A stretch of DNA of 13,007 nt from Burkholderiales bacterium. Its GTDB lineage: Bacteria > Pseudomonadota > Gammaproteobacteria > Burkholderiales > SG8-39. Below the pieces are notes generated by a model. It saw only the letters and a list, made by a program, of their open reading frames with translations. It was not told the DNA's origin and made no database searches. Below are positions 1 to 6,607 of the stretch, one piece after another (position 1 is the first letter of the stretch; the number at the start of each line of letters is the position of its first letter). The translations under genes and the position numbers were made by a program. The stretch lies in NCBI GenBank assembly GCA_017880745.1, contig JADGRR010000036.1:1-13007 (forward strand), written 5' to 3'.

Positions 1-164
1 CGCTCATTGTCGAGACAAACGCAATGCGGCCTGTCTTTCTACAGCCTCAATGCTGCGCATCACCTGATAATTCGAGCCAGCGGCCCGAGGGGTCCGCAAG
101 TCGCGCCAACGACGGACACGTGCATGCGCCTGTTATTCGGCTATCGGCCCCTGCTCCGTTCCTG

Positions 165-193
165 TTGACAGTTCATCCCTCATTTCGGCTAAG
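165..193 (+). promoter_or_regulatory. candidate sigma70-type promoter of the lactonase gene
   Basis: A perfect -35 hexamer TTGACA lies at 165-170. With a 17-base spacer the -10 position falls on GCTAAG (188-193), which matches the consensus at only three of six bases. The predicted transcript would begin near 200 and leave a leader of about 75 bases before the start codon at 275. The ideal -35 and spacing are seen directly; promoter activity is inferred, and the poor -10 keeps confidence low. Nothing else gene-like was found in positions 1-274. Confidence 0.35.
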
Positions 194-274
194 CTTCCGC
201 ACCAAACGGCATTCGGCTTGGCCGTCGCGATCCGGACGCCGGACCGCGCTACCCAACAATACAAGGAGGAGACC

Positions 275-1429
275 ATGAAAGCTTACGCAACATTGCGGAG
301 AGGGATCACCGTGGCAGCAATGGCATCGATGCTCGCCGCCGCGCCGGCGCTGGCGGGAACGTTCGTCTACGTCTCAAACGCCGACGATGGCGACATCGGC
401 ACCTACAGCATGCAGCCCGACGGCAAGCTGCTGCCGGGGGCGCGCGTCAAGGTGGCGGGCGTGGTCATGCCGATGGCGTTGAGCCTGGATCGCCGCTTTC
501 TGTACGCGGCGTCGCGCTCCAAGCCGTTTTCGGTGCACGCCTATGCCATCAACCCCGGGACCGGCGCACTGACGCATTTGTCGAGCACGCCTACGGCCGA
601 GAGCTTTCCCTACATTTCGCTCGACAGGACCGGGCGTTTCCTGTTCGGCGCGTCCTATGGCGCCCACCTCGTCAGTGTCAACGCGGTCGGCGCGGACGGC
701 CGCGTCGCTGCCGAGGCGCTGCAGGTGGTCCCGGTGGGACGCAACGCGCACTCGATCCGCGTCGACGAGAGCAACAAGTTCGCCTACGTCCCGACCCTGG
801 GCAGCGACGAGATGTTCCAGTTCAACTTCGATGCGAAGTCCGGCCGGCTGAGCTCGAACACGCCCGCGGTCTTCCTGATGAAGCCTGCGACGGGCCCGCG
901 CCATTTCGTCACCTCCGGCGACAACCGCTTCCTCTACGTCCTGAGCGAGCTGCAGGGGACGGTCACGACGTTCGCGCTCGACGCAAGGACGGGGCTGCTC
1001 GCCGAAGTGAGCGCTGCATCCGGGCTGCCGCCCGAGTCCAAGCTCGTGCCCGGTGCGCCGCGCGGGGCGGTCGGCGCGCCGGGGGGGCCGCCGCCGCGCA
1101 ACACCGACAACGACATCTGGGCCGCGGACATCCACCTGACCCCGAACGGCAGGTTCCTCTACATCTCGGAGCGCACCACCAGCACCCTCGCGGCGTTCAG
1201 CGTGGACGGCGCCAGCGGCAAGCTCGGCTATCTGTCGAGCGTGCCCACCGAGCGCCAGCCGCGCGGCTTCGCCATCGATCCCAAGGGCAGGTTCCTGGTC
1301 GCGAGCGGGGAAAAATCGGAAACCATTTCGGTCTATGCGATCGACCAGGCGAGCGGCGCGCTCAAACTGCTGGACAAGTACCCCACCGGTAAAGGCGCCA
1401 ACTGGATCGAGATCGTCAGCTTCGACTAA
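275..1429 (+). CDS. exported beta-propeller lactonase-family protein (6-phosphogluconolactonase-like)
   Basis: This is a 384-residue member of the seven-bladed propeller lactonase family (the fold of E. coli Pgl, which hydrolyses 6-phosphogluconolactone). Pgl-like stretches are visible: MPMALSLDRRFLYAASR (about 65-81), the GPRH of blade four (207-210), IWAADIHLTPNGRFLYISER (281-300) and TERQPRGFAIDPKGRFLVASG (325-345). The start at 275 is chosen over an in-frame ATG at 218 because AGGAGG (264-269) sits just upstream and the protein then begins with a clean signal peptide: basic MKAYATLRR, a hydrophobic core and an ALA-G cleavage site near residue 27. Export to the periplasm is therefore inferred, which sets it apart from cytoplasmic Pgl and makes a sugar-phosphate substrate doubtful. 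Compared with E. coli Pgl it has an extra Gly/Pro-rich loop at about 251-276. It converges on oxc. The family call is firm; the substrate is unknown. Confidence 0.85.
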   Translation: MKAYATLRRGITVAAMASMLAAAPALAGTFVYVSNADDGDIGTYSMQPDGKLLPGARVKVAGVVMPMALSLDRRFLYAASRSKPFSVHAYAINPGTGALTHLSSTPTAESFPYISLDRTGRFLFGASYGAHLVSVNAVGADGRVAAEALQVVPVGRNAHSIRVDESNKFAYVPTLGSDEMFQFNFDAKSGRLSSNTPAVFLMKPATGPRHFVTSGDNRFLYVLSELQGTVTTFALDARTGLLAEVSAASGLPPESKLVPGAPRGAVGAPGGPPPRNTDNDIWAADIHLTPNGRFLYISERTTSTLAAFSVDGASGKLGYLSSVPTERQPRGFAIDPKGRFLVASGEKSETISVYAIDQASGALKLLDKYPTGKGANWIEIVSFD

Positions 1430-1464
1430 GGGCCCAATACGACATACGCGGATCCGGGTGGGAG

Positions 1465-1486
1465 AGGAAGGGGCCCACCCCTTCCT
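1465..1486. terminator. hairpin between convergent genes, possible bidirectional terminator
   Basis: A perfect 9-bp stem is formed by AGGAAGGGG (1465-1473) and CCCCTTCCT (1478-1486) around a four-base loop CCCA. It lies 36 bases past the lactonase stop and 56 bases past the oxc stop, where the two genes converge. Neither side has a strong T-run, so it fits a shared terminator by position and stability but not by a textbook U-tract. Confidence 0.5.
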
Positions 1487-1541
1487 TGGCCCCTCGTTCT
1501 CCCCTCAGTCAGGCGTCTAATGGCGGTTCTACTAGACGCAC

Positions 1542-3281
1542 TTACTTCTTGGCCGCGGCGCTTTTCGGGTTCAGATTGATCAGGCGGCCGCTCTCGGTAC
1601 CCGCTGCTTCGTCGATCGCGGCGTTGATGAGCGCCGGCTTGCCCGCCGCGATCGCTTCGGTCAATGCCTTGGTCAGTTCCGCCGGCGTGGTGACGTTATA
1701 GCCGATGCCGCCGAATGCTTCGATCATCTTGTCGTAGCGCGCTCCCTTGACGAAAGCGGTCACTGCGACATCGGGTCCCTTGGGGTTGAGGTTGGGATCG
1801 CAGCCTTTGTAAACGCCGTTGTTGTTGAAGATCACGGTGACAACCGGCAGCCGGTAGCGGCAGATGGTCTCGAGTTCCATGCCGCTGAAACCGAAAGCGC
1901 TGTCGCCTTCGATGGCAACGACAGGCAGGCCGCTCGTGACCGCCGCGCCGATGGCATAACCCATGCCGATGCCCATGATGCCCCAGGTGCCGGCGTCGAA
2001 ACGCTTGCGCGGCTGGTACATGTCGACGATGCTGCGGGTGAAATCGAGGGCGTTGGCGCCTTCATTGACGACGTTGATGTCCGGACGTGTCTTCAGCACA
2101 TCGCGGATCGCGCGCAGCGCGCTGTGGTAGTTCATCGGCGACGGATTCTGGTTGAGCGTGGCCGCCATCTTCGTCAGGTTCTTGTCTTTGCGCTCCGCGA
2201 TCGCGCCCGTCCACTCGGCGCTCGGCTTGCCAAAGCCTGAGTTGATGCCTGCCAGCAGCGCCGACACGCAGGAGCCGACGTCGCCGATCACGGGCGCGGC
2301 GATCGCCACGTTGCTGTCGATTTCCGTGGGCGCGATGTCGATCTGGATGAATTGTTTCGGCGCACCCCAAGTCTTGCCCTTGCCGTGAGAAAGCAGCCAG
2401 TTCAGCCGGGCGCCGATCAGCATCACGACGTCGGCCTCCGCCAGAACGTAAGAGCGGGCGGCCGAAGCCGATTGAGGATGGGTGTCGGGCAGCAGGCCTT
2501 TGGCCATGGACATCGGCAGATACGGGATGCCGGTCTTTTCGATCAACGCACGAATATCGGCGTCGGCCTGGGCGTATGCAGCGCCTTTGCCAAGAAGGAT
2601 GAGTGGGCGCTTGGCGCCTTTGAGCAGGTCGAGCGCGCGTTTGACCGAATCCGGGGCGGGGATCTGACGCGGTGCCGGGTCGACCACGCGCACCAGCGAT
2701 TTTTTGCCGCGGGCTGCGTCCAGCGACTGGCCGAGCAATTGCGCCGGCAGGTCCAGATAGACGCCGCCGGGACGGCCTGAGACGGCCGCACGAATCGCGC
2801 GCGCAATGCCGATACCGATATCTTCGGCTTTGTTAATGCGGTAGGCCGCCTTGGCGAATGGTTTGGCCGCATTGAGCTGATCCATTTCTTCATAATCGCC
2901 CTGCTGCAGGTCGACGATCTCGCGTTCGCTGGAGCCGCTGATCAGGATCATCGGGAAGCAGTTGGTCGTAGCATTGGCCAATGCGGTCAGGCCGTTCAAA
3001 AAGCCTGGTGCCGACACGGTCAGGCAAATTCCCGGCTTTTGGGTCATATAGCCGGCGATTGCAGCCGCATTCCCGGCGTTTTGTTCATGGCGGAAGCCGA
3101 TGAAGCGCATTCCTTCAGCTTGGGCCAGGCGGGCCAGGTCGGTGATGGGAATGCCAACCAGACCAAAGATGGTGTCAATGCCGTTGTGTTTCAGGGCATC
3201 GATTACAAGATGAAACCCGTCAGTCATTTCCAAGGTCTCTTTTGCGGTGTTCATGGTGGCTTGTTCCAATGTTGCGGACAT
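1542..3281 (-). CDS. oxc: oxalyl-CoA decarboxylase
   Basis: This thiamine-diphosphate enzyme converts oxalyl-CoA to formyl-CoA and CO2, the second step of oxalate catabolism after formyl-CoA transferase. The 579 residues align closely, from memory, with the 568-residue Oxalobacter formigenes enzyme. Visible signatures include GIPITDLAR (43-51), the ThDP-activating Glu in FRHEQNAG (E66), SERE-IVDLQQGDYEEMDQ (118-135, with active-site Tyr130), and the ThDP/Mg motif running from GDSAFGFSGME (459-469) to NNN (486-488). Y491 in GVYKG and the C-terminal ESGR (S564, R566) match known substrate-pocket residues. The start at 3281 is preferred over the upstream in-frame ATG at 3407 because AGGAGA lies directly upstream, and homologues begin near here with a slightly shorter N-terminus. 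No frc or oxalate transporter is in the window; neighbours are unrelated. It appears less GC-rich than glnE and yhdP, hinting at separate acquisition. Confidence 0.95.
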   Translation of the reverse strand: MSATLEQATMNTAKETLEMTDGFHLVIDALKHNGIDTIFGLVGIPITDLARLAQAEGMRFIGFRHEQNAGNAAAIAGYMTQKPGICLTVSAPGFLNGLTALANATTNCFPMILISGSSEREIVDLQQGDYEEMDQLNAAKPFAKAAYRINKAEDIGIGIARAIRAAVSGRPGGVYLDLPAQLLGQSLDAARGKKSLVRVVDPAPRQIPAPDSVKRALDLLKGAKRPLILLGKGAAYAQADADIRALIEKTGIPYLPMSMAKGLLPDTHPQSASAARSYVLAEADVVMLIGARLNWLLSHGKGKTWGAPKQFIQIDIAPTEIDSNVAIAAPVIGDVGSCVSALLAGINSGFGKPSAEWTGAIAERKDKNLTKMAATLNQNPSPMNYHSALRAIRDVLKTRPDINVVNEGANALDFTRSIVDMYQPRKRFDAGTWGIMGIGMGYAIGAAVTSGLPVVAIEGDSAFGFSGMELETICRYRLPVVTVIFNNNGVYKGCDPNLNPKGPDVAVTAFVKGARYDKMIEAFGGIGYNVTTPAELTKALTEAIAAGKPALINAAIDEAAGTESGRLINLNPKSAAAKK

Positions 3282-3412
3282 GGTTTCTCCTGTGTTTCTG
3301 GTCATCAAGGGGCGTCCTAGGCGAAACTGTTGCACTTTCCGCGCTGCCGGCCGATCAGCGCGCGGCCGATCGATTCGGTGCGCCATCGTAGCGAGCCGGG
3401 CTGGCACTCATC

Positions 3413-3428
3413 ATTGACCACGGTCAAT
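3413..3428. promoter_or_regulatory. 16-base palindrome, candidate operator upstream of oxc
   Basis: ATTGACC-AC-GGTCAAT is a perfect inverted repeat with 7-base arms and a 2-base spacer, lying about 130 bases upstream of the oxc start. Size and symmetry suit the site of a dimeric repressor or activator (TetR, GntR or MarR type, for example). The arm also contains TTGACC, which could serve as a -35 element, but no good -10 lies at the right distance on either strand. The palindrome is directly seen; its regulatory role and link to oxc are inferred. No regulator gene is adjacent. Confidence 0.4.
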
Positions 3429-3554
3429 TTTCGACGCATCGCGCCAGGCCATGAACTTCAAACCCCAAGGTGTGCCGGGTAACTGCGTCGATGGACGACC
3501 GCGAGCACGCAGATCGGTGCGCCGCGTCGCCGTCGCTGAGCTGGTTGACGAAGA

Positions 3555-3581
3555 CGCCCGGCTGGCGCCGGTTTCCGGGCG
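3555..3581 (-). terminator. weak candidate terminator hairpin downstream of glnE
   Basis: CGCCCGG (3555-3561) pairs with CCGGGCG (3575-3581) around a 13-base loop, 20-46 bases past the glnE stop on the minus strand. It is followed on that strand by TCTTCGTC, not a real T-run. In such GC-rich DNA short hairpins are common, so this is only a positional candidate. Confidence 0.25.
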
Positions 3582-3600
3582 GTCCCGAGCGGCGGGCGTG

Positions 3601-6489
3601 TCAGCTTTGCCCCGCCGCAGGGCCAGTTGCTCCGGAGGCGAACACGGCTTGCCACAGGTCCAGCGTCGCCTCGATGTAATGCGCCAGCGGCCCGGGCTCG
3701 ACGCGCGCGTACTGCGCGCCGTTCAGCCGGAGCGCGTGCTGCAGCTTGCGATATTCGCGGTAGCCGTCGCGCACGGTCATGGCCGTGGCGAGCGGGATCA
3801 GTCCGAGTTCCCCCGCCATTTTCAGCAGCGCGATGTTGCCCAGGTTGCCGGTCAGTTGCGGGTAGCGGTGCGCCTGCGCCAGCACCAGGTACTGCACGAT
3901 GAACTCGATGTCTATCATGCCGCCGCGGTCGTGCTTCAGGTCGAACAAGTCGCTGCGGTTGGGGTGGCCGTCCGCCATCTGCTGCCGCATCGAGATGACC
4001 TCACGCCGCAGTGCCTCCGGATCGCGGCTGCGGCGCAGGATCGCGATGCGCTCCGCCTCGAACGCGGCGCCGACTGCGCCATCGCCGGCGCAGTAGCGCG
4101 CGCGCGTCAACGCCTGATGCTCCCACACCCAGGCATCCTTCTCCTGATATTCGCGAAACGCGTCCATCGAACTCACCATCAGCCCGCTGTCTCCGTTCGG
4201 CCGCAGGCGCAGGTCGGTTTCGAACAGCACGCCCGAGGGCGTCGCGCTGGTGAGCCAGGTGTTGATGCGCTGCGCCAGGCGCGAGTACAGCTCGGGCGCG
4301 CGCGCATCGGCGTCGTCGTACAGGAAAATGATGTCCAGGTCCGAGGCGTAGCCCAGTTCCTTTCCGCCGAGCTTGCCGTAGGCCGCGATGGCAAAGCGCG
4401 GCGCGTCGCGGTGGCGGTTGCGCAGCTGCGCCCAGCACAGCTCCAGCGTGATCGCCAGCATCAGGTCGGCGAGCGCCGACAGATGGTCGGCCAGCACTTC
4501 CACCGTGAGCTGACCCGCCAGGTCCTGCGCCAGCAGGCGGAACACCTGGGCGTGGTGCGCTTCGCGCAGCACGTCCATCAGCCGCTCGGCGTCGCCCTCG
4601 TGGCGCGCGAGCTGCGCGCGCAGGCCGGCGGCGAATTCCTTCCAGTCCGGCGCCGCATAGAGCGTGCGCGCGTCGAGCAGCTCGTCCAGCAGCAGCGGAT
4701 GGCGCGTGACGTAGGCCGCGGCCCAGCCCGATGCGGCCAGGAGCTGCACCACCTTCTCCAGCGCCTGCGGGTATTCATAGAGCAGCGCCAGATACGCGCC
4801 GCGCCGGCTGATGGCTTCGAGCAGATCGAGCGCGCGCGCCAGCGCGGCTTCGGGCGCGCCGGTCTTGGACGCGAGCTCGATCACACGCGGCACCAGGGCG
4901 TCGTAGCGCTCGCGGCTCGCCTCCGGGAGCTGCAAATAGCGTTGCGATGCGCGTGCCCCGGCGAGCCGTGTCAGCGCGGCGCCGGTATCGGTGAAGCCGA
5001 GCACGGCGAGCCGATCGTGCGCCGCTTCTGCGTCGAGCTCCCCCATCCACAGCGGCGCGCAGGCGTGCACGTCCTGCACCGGACCGGCGAACACGCCGTC
5101 GAAATGGCGCGACACCTGCTCGCGATGCGCGTCCAGCCGGGTCATGAATCCGGCGTAATCGTCAAAGCCCATGGCCGCGGCAATCAGCTCCCGGTCTTCT
5201 CTTCCCGCGGGCAACTCGTGGGTTTGGGCGTCGTCCAGGTACTGCAGGCGATGCTCCAGCCGGCGCAGGAAGTCGTAGGCCGCGCCCAGTTCGGCCACCG
5301 TTTCCACGGGTAGCAGTCCTTTCTTCTGCAGCAGCGCCAGCACTTCCAGGGTCGGTCGGGTCTGCAGCTGCGGATCGCGCCCGCCGCGTATCAACTGGAA
5401 TGCCTGAGCGATGAATTCGATCTCGCGTATGCCGCCCGGGCCGAGCTTGATATGCCCGGACAAGTCGCGTCGCGCGACCTCGGCGCGGATCTGCGCGTGC
5501 AGCGAGCGCATCGCCGCAAACGCGCCGAAGTCGAGGTACTTGCGGAACACGAAAGGCCGGGCGATGGCGGCGAGCTCGCGCGCGAGATCGCCGCCGGCGG
5601 CGGCAATGCCCGCATTAGCGTTCGCGCCAGGCCCCGCGTTGCCGTTCGCGGCAGACGTCGAGTCGCCGCTGGCGGCGCCTGCAGCAACGCTCGCGTCGCT
5701 GCTCGTAACAACAACGCTGGAGTCGCCGCTCGCGGCGCCTGCGGCAACGCTCGCGTTGCTGCCCGTAGCCACAATGCGCGCCTTGATCCAGGCGTAGCGC
5801 TCCCATTCGCGTCCCTCGGCAATGAAGTAGTTCTCCAGCGCATCGAAGCTGCAGGCGAGCGGGCCGGAATCGCCGTTCGGCCGCAGGCGCATATCGACGC
5901 GGAACACCTGGCCATCCTCGGTGATGTCGGCAAGCGCATTGATCAGCTTCCGCGCGAGGCGGGTGAAATACTCGTGATTGGACAGCTGCCTCTGGCCCGC
6001 GCGCTCGCAAACGGTCTCGCCTTCCTCCGGATAAACGAAAATCAGGTCGATGTCGGAGGAGACGTTGAGTTCGCGTCCGCCCAGCTTGCCCATGCCGATC
6101 ACGATCAGCGCCTGCCGCTTGCCGTTCGCCACGGGCGCGCCGTGCTGCGCTTCCTGCCAGATGCACAGGTGTTCGAGCGCGTAGCCGAGGCTCAGTTCGG
6201 CCAGGTCGCTCATGCTCGCGACCACCTCCGCCAGCGGCGCGCGCCCGCTCAAGTCGCGCAGCAGCACGCGCAGCATGACCTGCTGACGCAGTTGCCGCAG
6301 CGCGCGTTTGAGCTTCGTTTCGTCGCCGGCCGGCTGCGCCGCGAGGAATGCGCGCATGGCCTCGGCGCCGAACGGCTGCTCGATGGCGGCAAGCGCGGCC
6401 TGGAACAGTTGCGGCCGCGCCTGCGCCAGGCGCTGCGCGTAGCGCGAACCAGCCGGCGCGCCTAGTGGAAAACCCTTATCTGGGGGCAT
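3601..6489 (-). CDS. glnE: bifunctional glutamine synthetase adenylyltransferase / adenylyl-removing enzyme
   Basis: GlnE adenylylates glutamine synthetase to switch it off under nitrogen excess and removes AMP to reactivate it, under control of PII and glutamine. The 962-residue protein shows the full two-domain layout. The N-terminal removase domain has GMGKLGGRELN-x-SSDIDLIF (132-151, metal ligands D146 and D148), RLRPNGDSG (201-209) and IREIEFI (354-360). The C-terminal transferase domain repeats these as GKLGGKELGYASDLDIIF (705-722, D717 and D719), RLRPNGDSG (761-769) and MIDIEFI (858-864). The start at 6489 is the only upstream ATG; the ribosome site is weak. Oddity: between ARIVATG (about 238-244) and LAREL (302-306) lies an Ala/Gly/Ser-rich insert of about 50 residues absent from E. 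coli GlnE, made of tandem repeats. The frame is intact and all catalytic motifs are kept, so the enzyme is probably active. It is divergent from yhdP. Confidence 0.97.
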   Translation of the reverse strand: MPPDKGFPLGAPAGSRYAQRLAQARPQLFQAALAAIEQPFGAEAMRAFLAAQPAGDETKLKRALRQLRQQVMLRVLLRDLSGRAPLAEVVASMSDLAELSLGYALEHLCIWQEAQHGAPVANGKRQALIVIGMGKLGGRELNVSSDIDLIFVYPEEGETVCERAGQRQLSNHEYFTRLARKLINALADITEDGQVFRVDMRLRPNGDSGPLACSFDALENYFIAEGREWERYAWIKARIVATGSNASVAAGAASGDSSVVVTSSDASVAAGAASGDSTSAANGNAGPGANANAGIAAAGGDLARELAAIARPFVFRKYLDFGAFAAMRSLHAQIRAEVARRDLSGHIKLGPGGIREIEFIAQAFQLIRGGRDPQLQTRPTLEVLALLQKKGLLPVETVAELGAAYDFLRRLEHRLQYLDDAQTHELPAGREDRELIAAAMGFDDYAGFMTRLDAHREQVSRHFDGVFAGPVQDVHACAPLWMGELDAEAAHDRLAVLGFTDTGAALTRLAGARASQRYLQLPEASRERYDALVPRVIELASKTGAPEAALARALDLLEAISRRGAYLALLYEYPQALEKVVQLLAASGWAAAYVTRHPLLLDELLDARTLYAAPDWKEFAAGLRAQLARHEGDAERLMDVLREAHHAQVFRLLAQDLAGQLTVEVLADHLSALADLMLAITLELCWAQLRNRHRDAPRFAIAAYGKLGGKELGYASDLDIIFLYDDADARAPELYSRLAQRINTWLTSATPSGVLFETDLRLRPNGDSGLMVSSMDAFREYQEKDAWVWEHQALTRARYCAGDGAVGAAFEAERIAILRRSRDPEALRREVISMRQQMADGHPNRSDLFDLKHDRGGMIDIEFIVQYLVLAQAHRYPQLTGNLGNIALLKMAGELGLIPLATAMTVRDGYREYRKLQHALRLNGAQYARVEPGPLAHYIEATLDLWQAVFASGATGPAAGQS
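5661..5780. repeat. 60-bp imperfect tandem repeat inside glnE (two clear copies, a third degenerate)
   Basis: Positions 5661-5720 and 5721-5780 align at 51 of 60 bases, and the first 40 bases differ at only three positions. The period is 60 bp, or 20 codons, so the glnE frame is kept. The encoded units read RIVATGSNASVAAGAASGDS and SVVVTSSDASVAAGAASGDS. Unit one starts in the conserved family segment ARIVAT, which suggests duplication outward from native sequence. A degenerate Ala/Gly/Asn stretch, encoded at roughly 5585-5660, may be an older third copy. Confidence 0.85.
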
Positions 6490-6607
6490 CTTTGGTTCTT
6501 TTGCAGGTAAAATGAAACGCTACATTGTCTCTTTTTTTTCGGTTCGCGCGTTCATTTTAGGGTCTTCGCCGGAACGCGCTCGACTTGCATGGAAAATTCG
6601 CCACCGG
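6490..6607. promoter_or_regulatory. divergent glnE / yhdP promoter region
   Basis: This 118-base stretch is AT-rich for the window and holds a T8 run (6532-6539). On the plus strand TAAAAT (6508-6513) is a five-of-six match to the -10 consensus and would serve yhdP. On the minus strand another TAAAAT (6559-6554) would serve glnE. Neither has a recognisable -35 at the right distance. If both work, the transcripts start inside each other's leader and overlap by about 25 bases. Promoter activity is inferred from position and -10 matches only. Confidence 0.3.

Larger units (their letters stand above)
3282..3600. other. 319-base intergenic region between glnE and oxc
   Basis: No convincing gene is present; reading frames crossing it are shadows. 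It should hold the oxc promoter and the 3' end signals of glnE. Seen in it are the oxc ribosome-binding site (AGGAGA on the minus strand, next to 3281), a 16-base palindrome (3413-3428), a minus-strand TACAAT-like TACGAT (3385-3390) without a good -35 partner, a 9-base direct repeat CGGCCGATC (3348-3356 and 3363-3371), and a GC hairpin near the glnE end. The size of the gap suggests that oxc is transcribed separately from glnE. Confidence 0.5.

Noticed and set aside
24..278. An 84-codon frame at the left end
   Set aside because: No ribosome site, no protein-like pattern, and it runs over the promoter and ribosome site of the lactonase gene.
374..1135. A 253-codon minus-strand frame inside the lactonase gene
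   Set aside because: Arg- and Ala-rich antisense shadow of a clear propeller gene.
3348..3371. Direct repeat CGGCCGATC, 15 bases apart, upstream of oxc
   Set aside because: Only nine bases of GC-rich sequence in two copies; too weak alone to call a binding-site array.
3451..5313. A 620-codon open frame on the plus strand opposite glnE
   Set aside because: It is antisense to a certain gene, is very rich in Arg, Gln, Val and Ala with no recognisable motif, and is the usual stop-free shadow of GC-rich coding DNA.
5452..6465. A 337-codon plus-strand frame spanning the glnE repeat, with a repeat-like GNARVAA pattern
   Set aside because: The repeat pattern comes only from the 60-bp repeat read antisense; there is no ribosome site and no motif.
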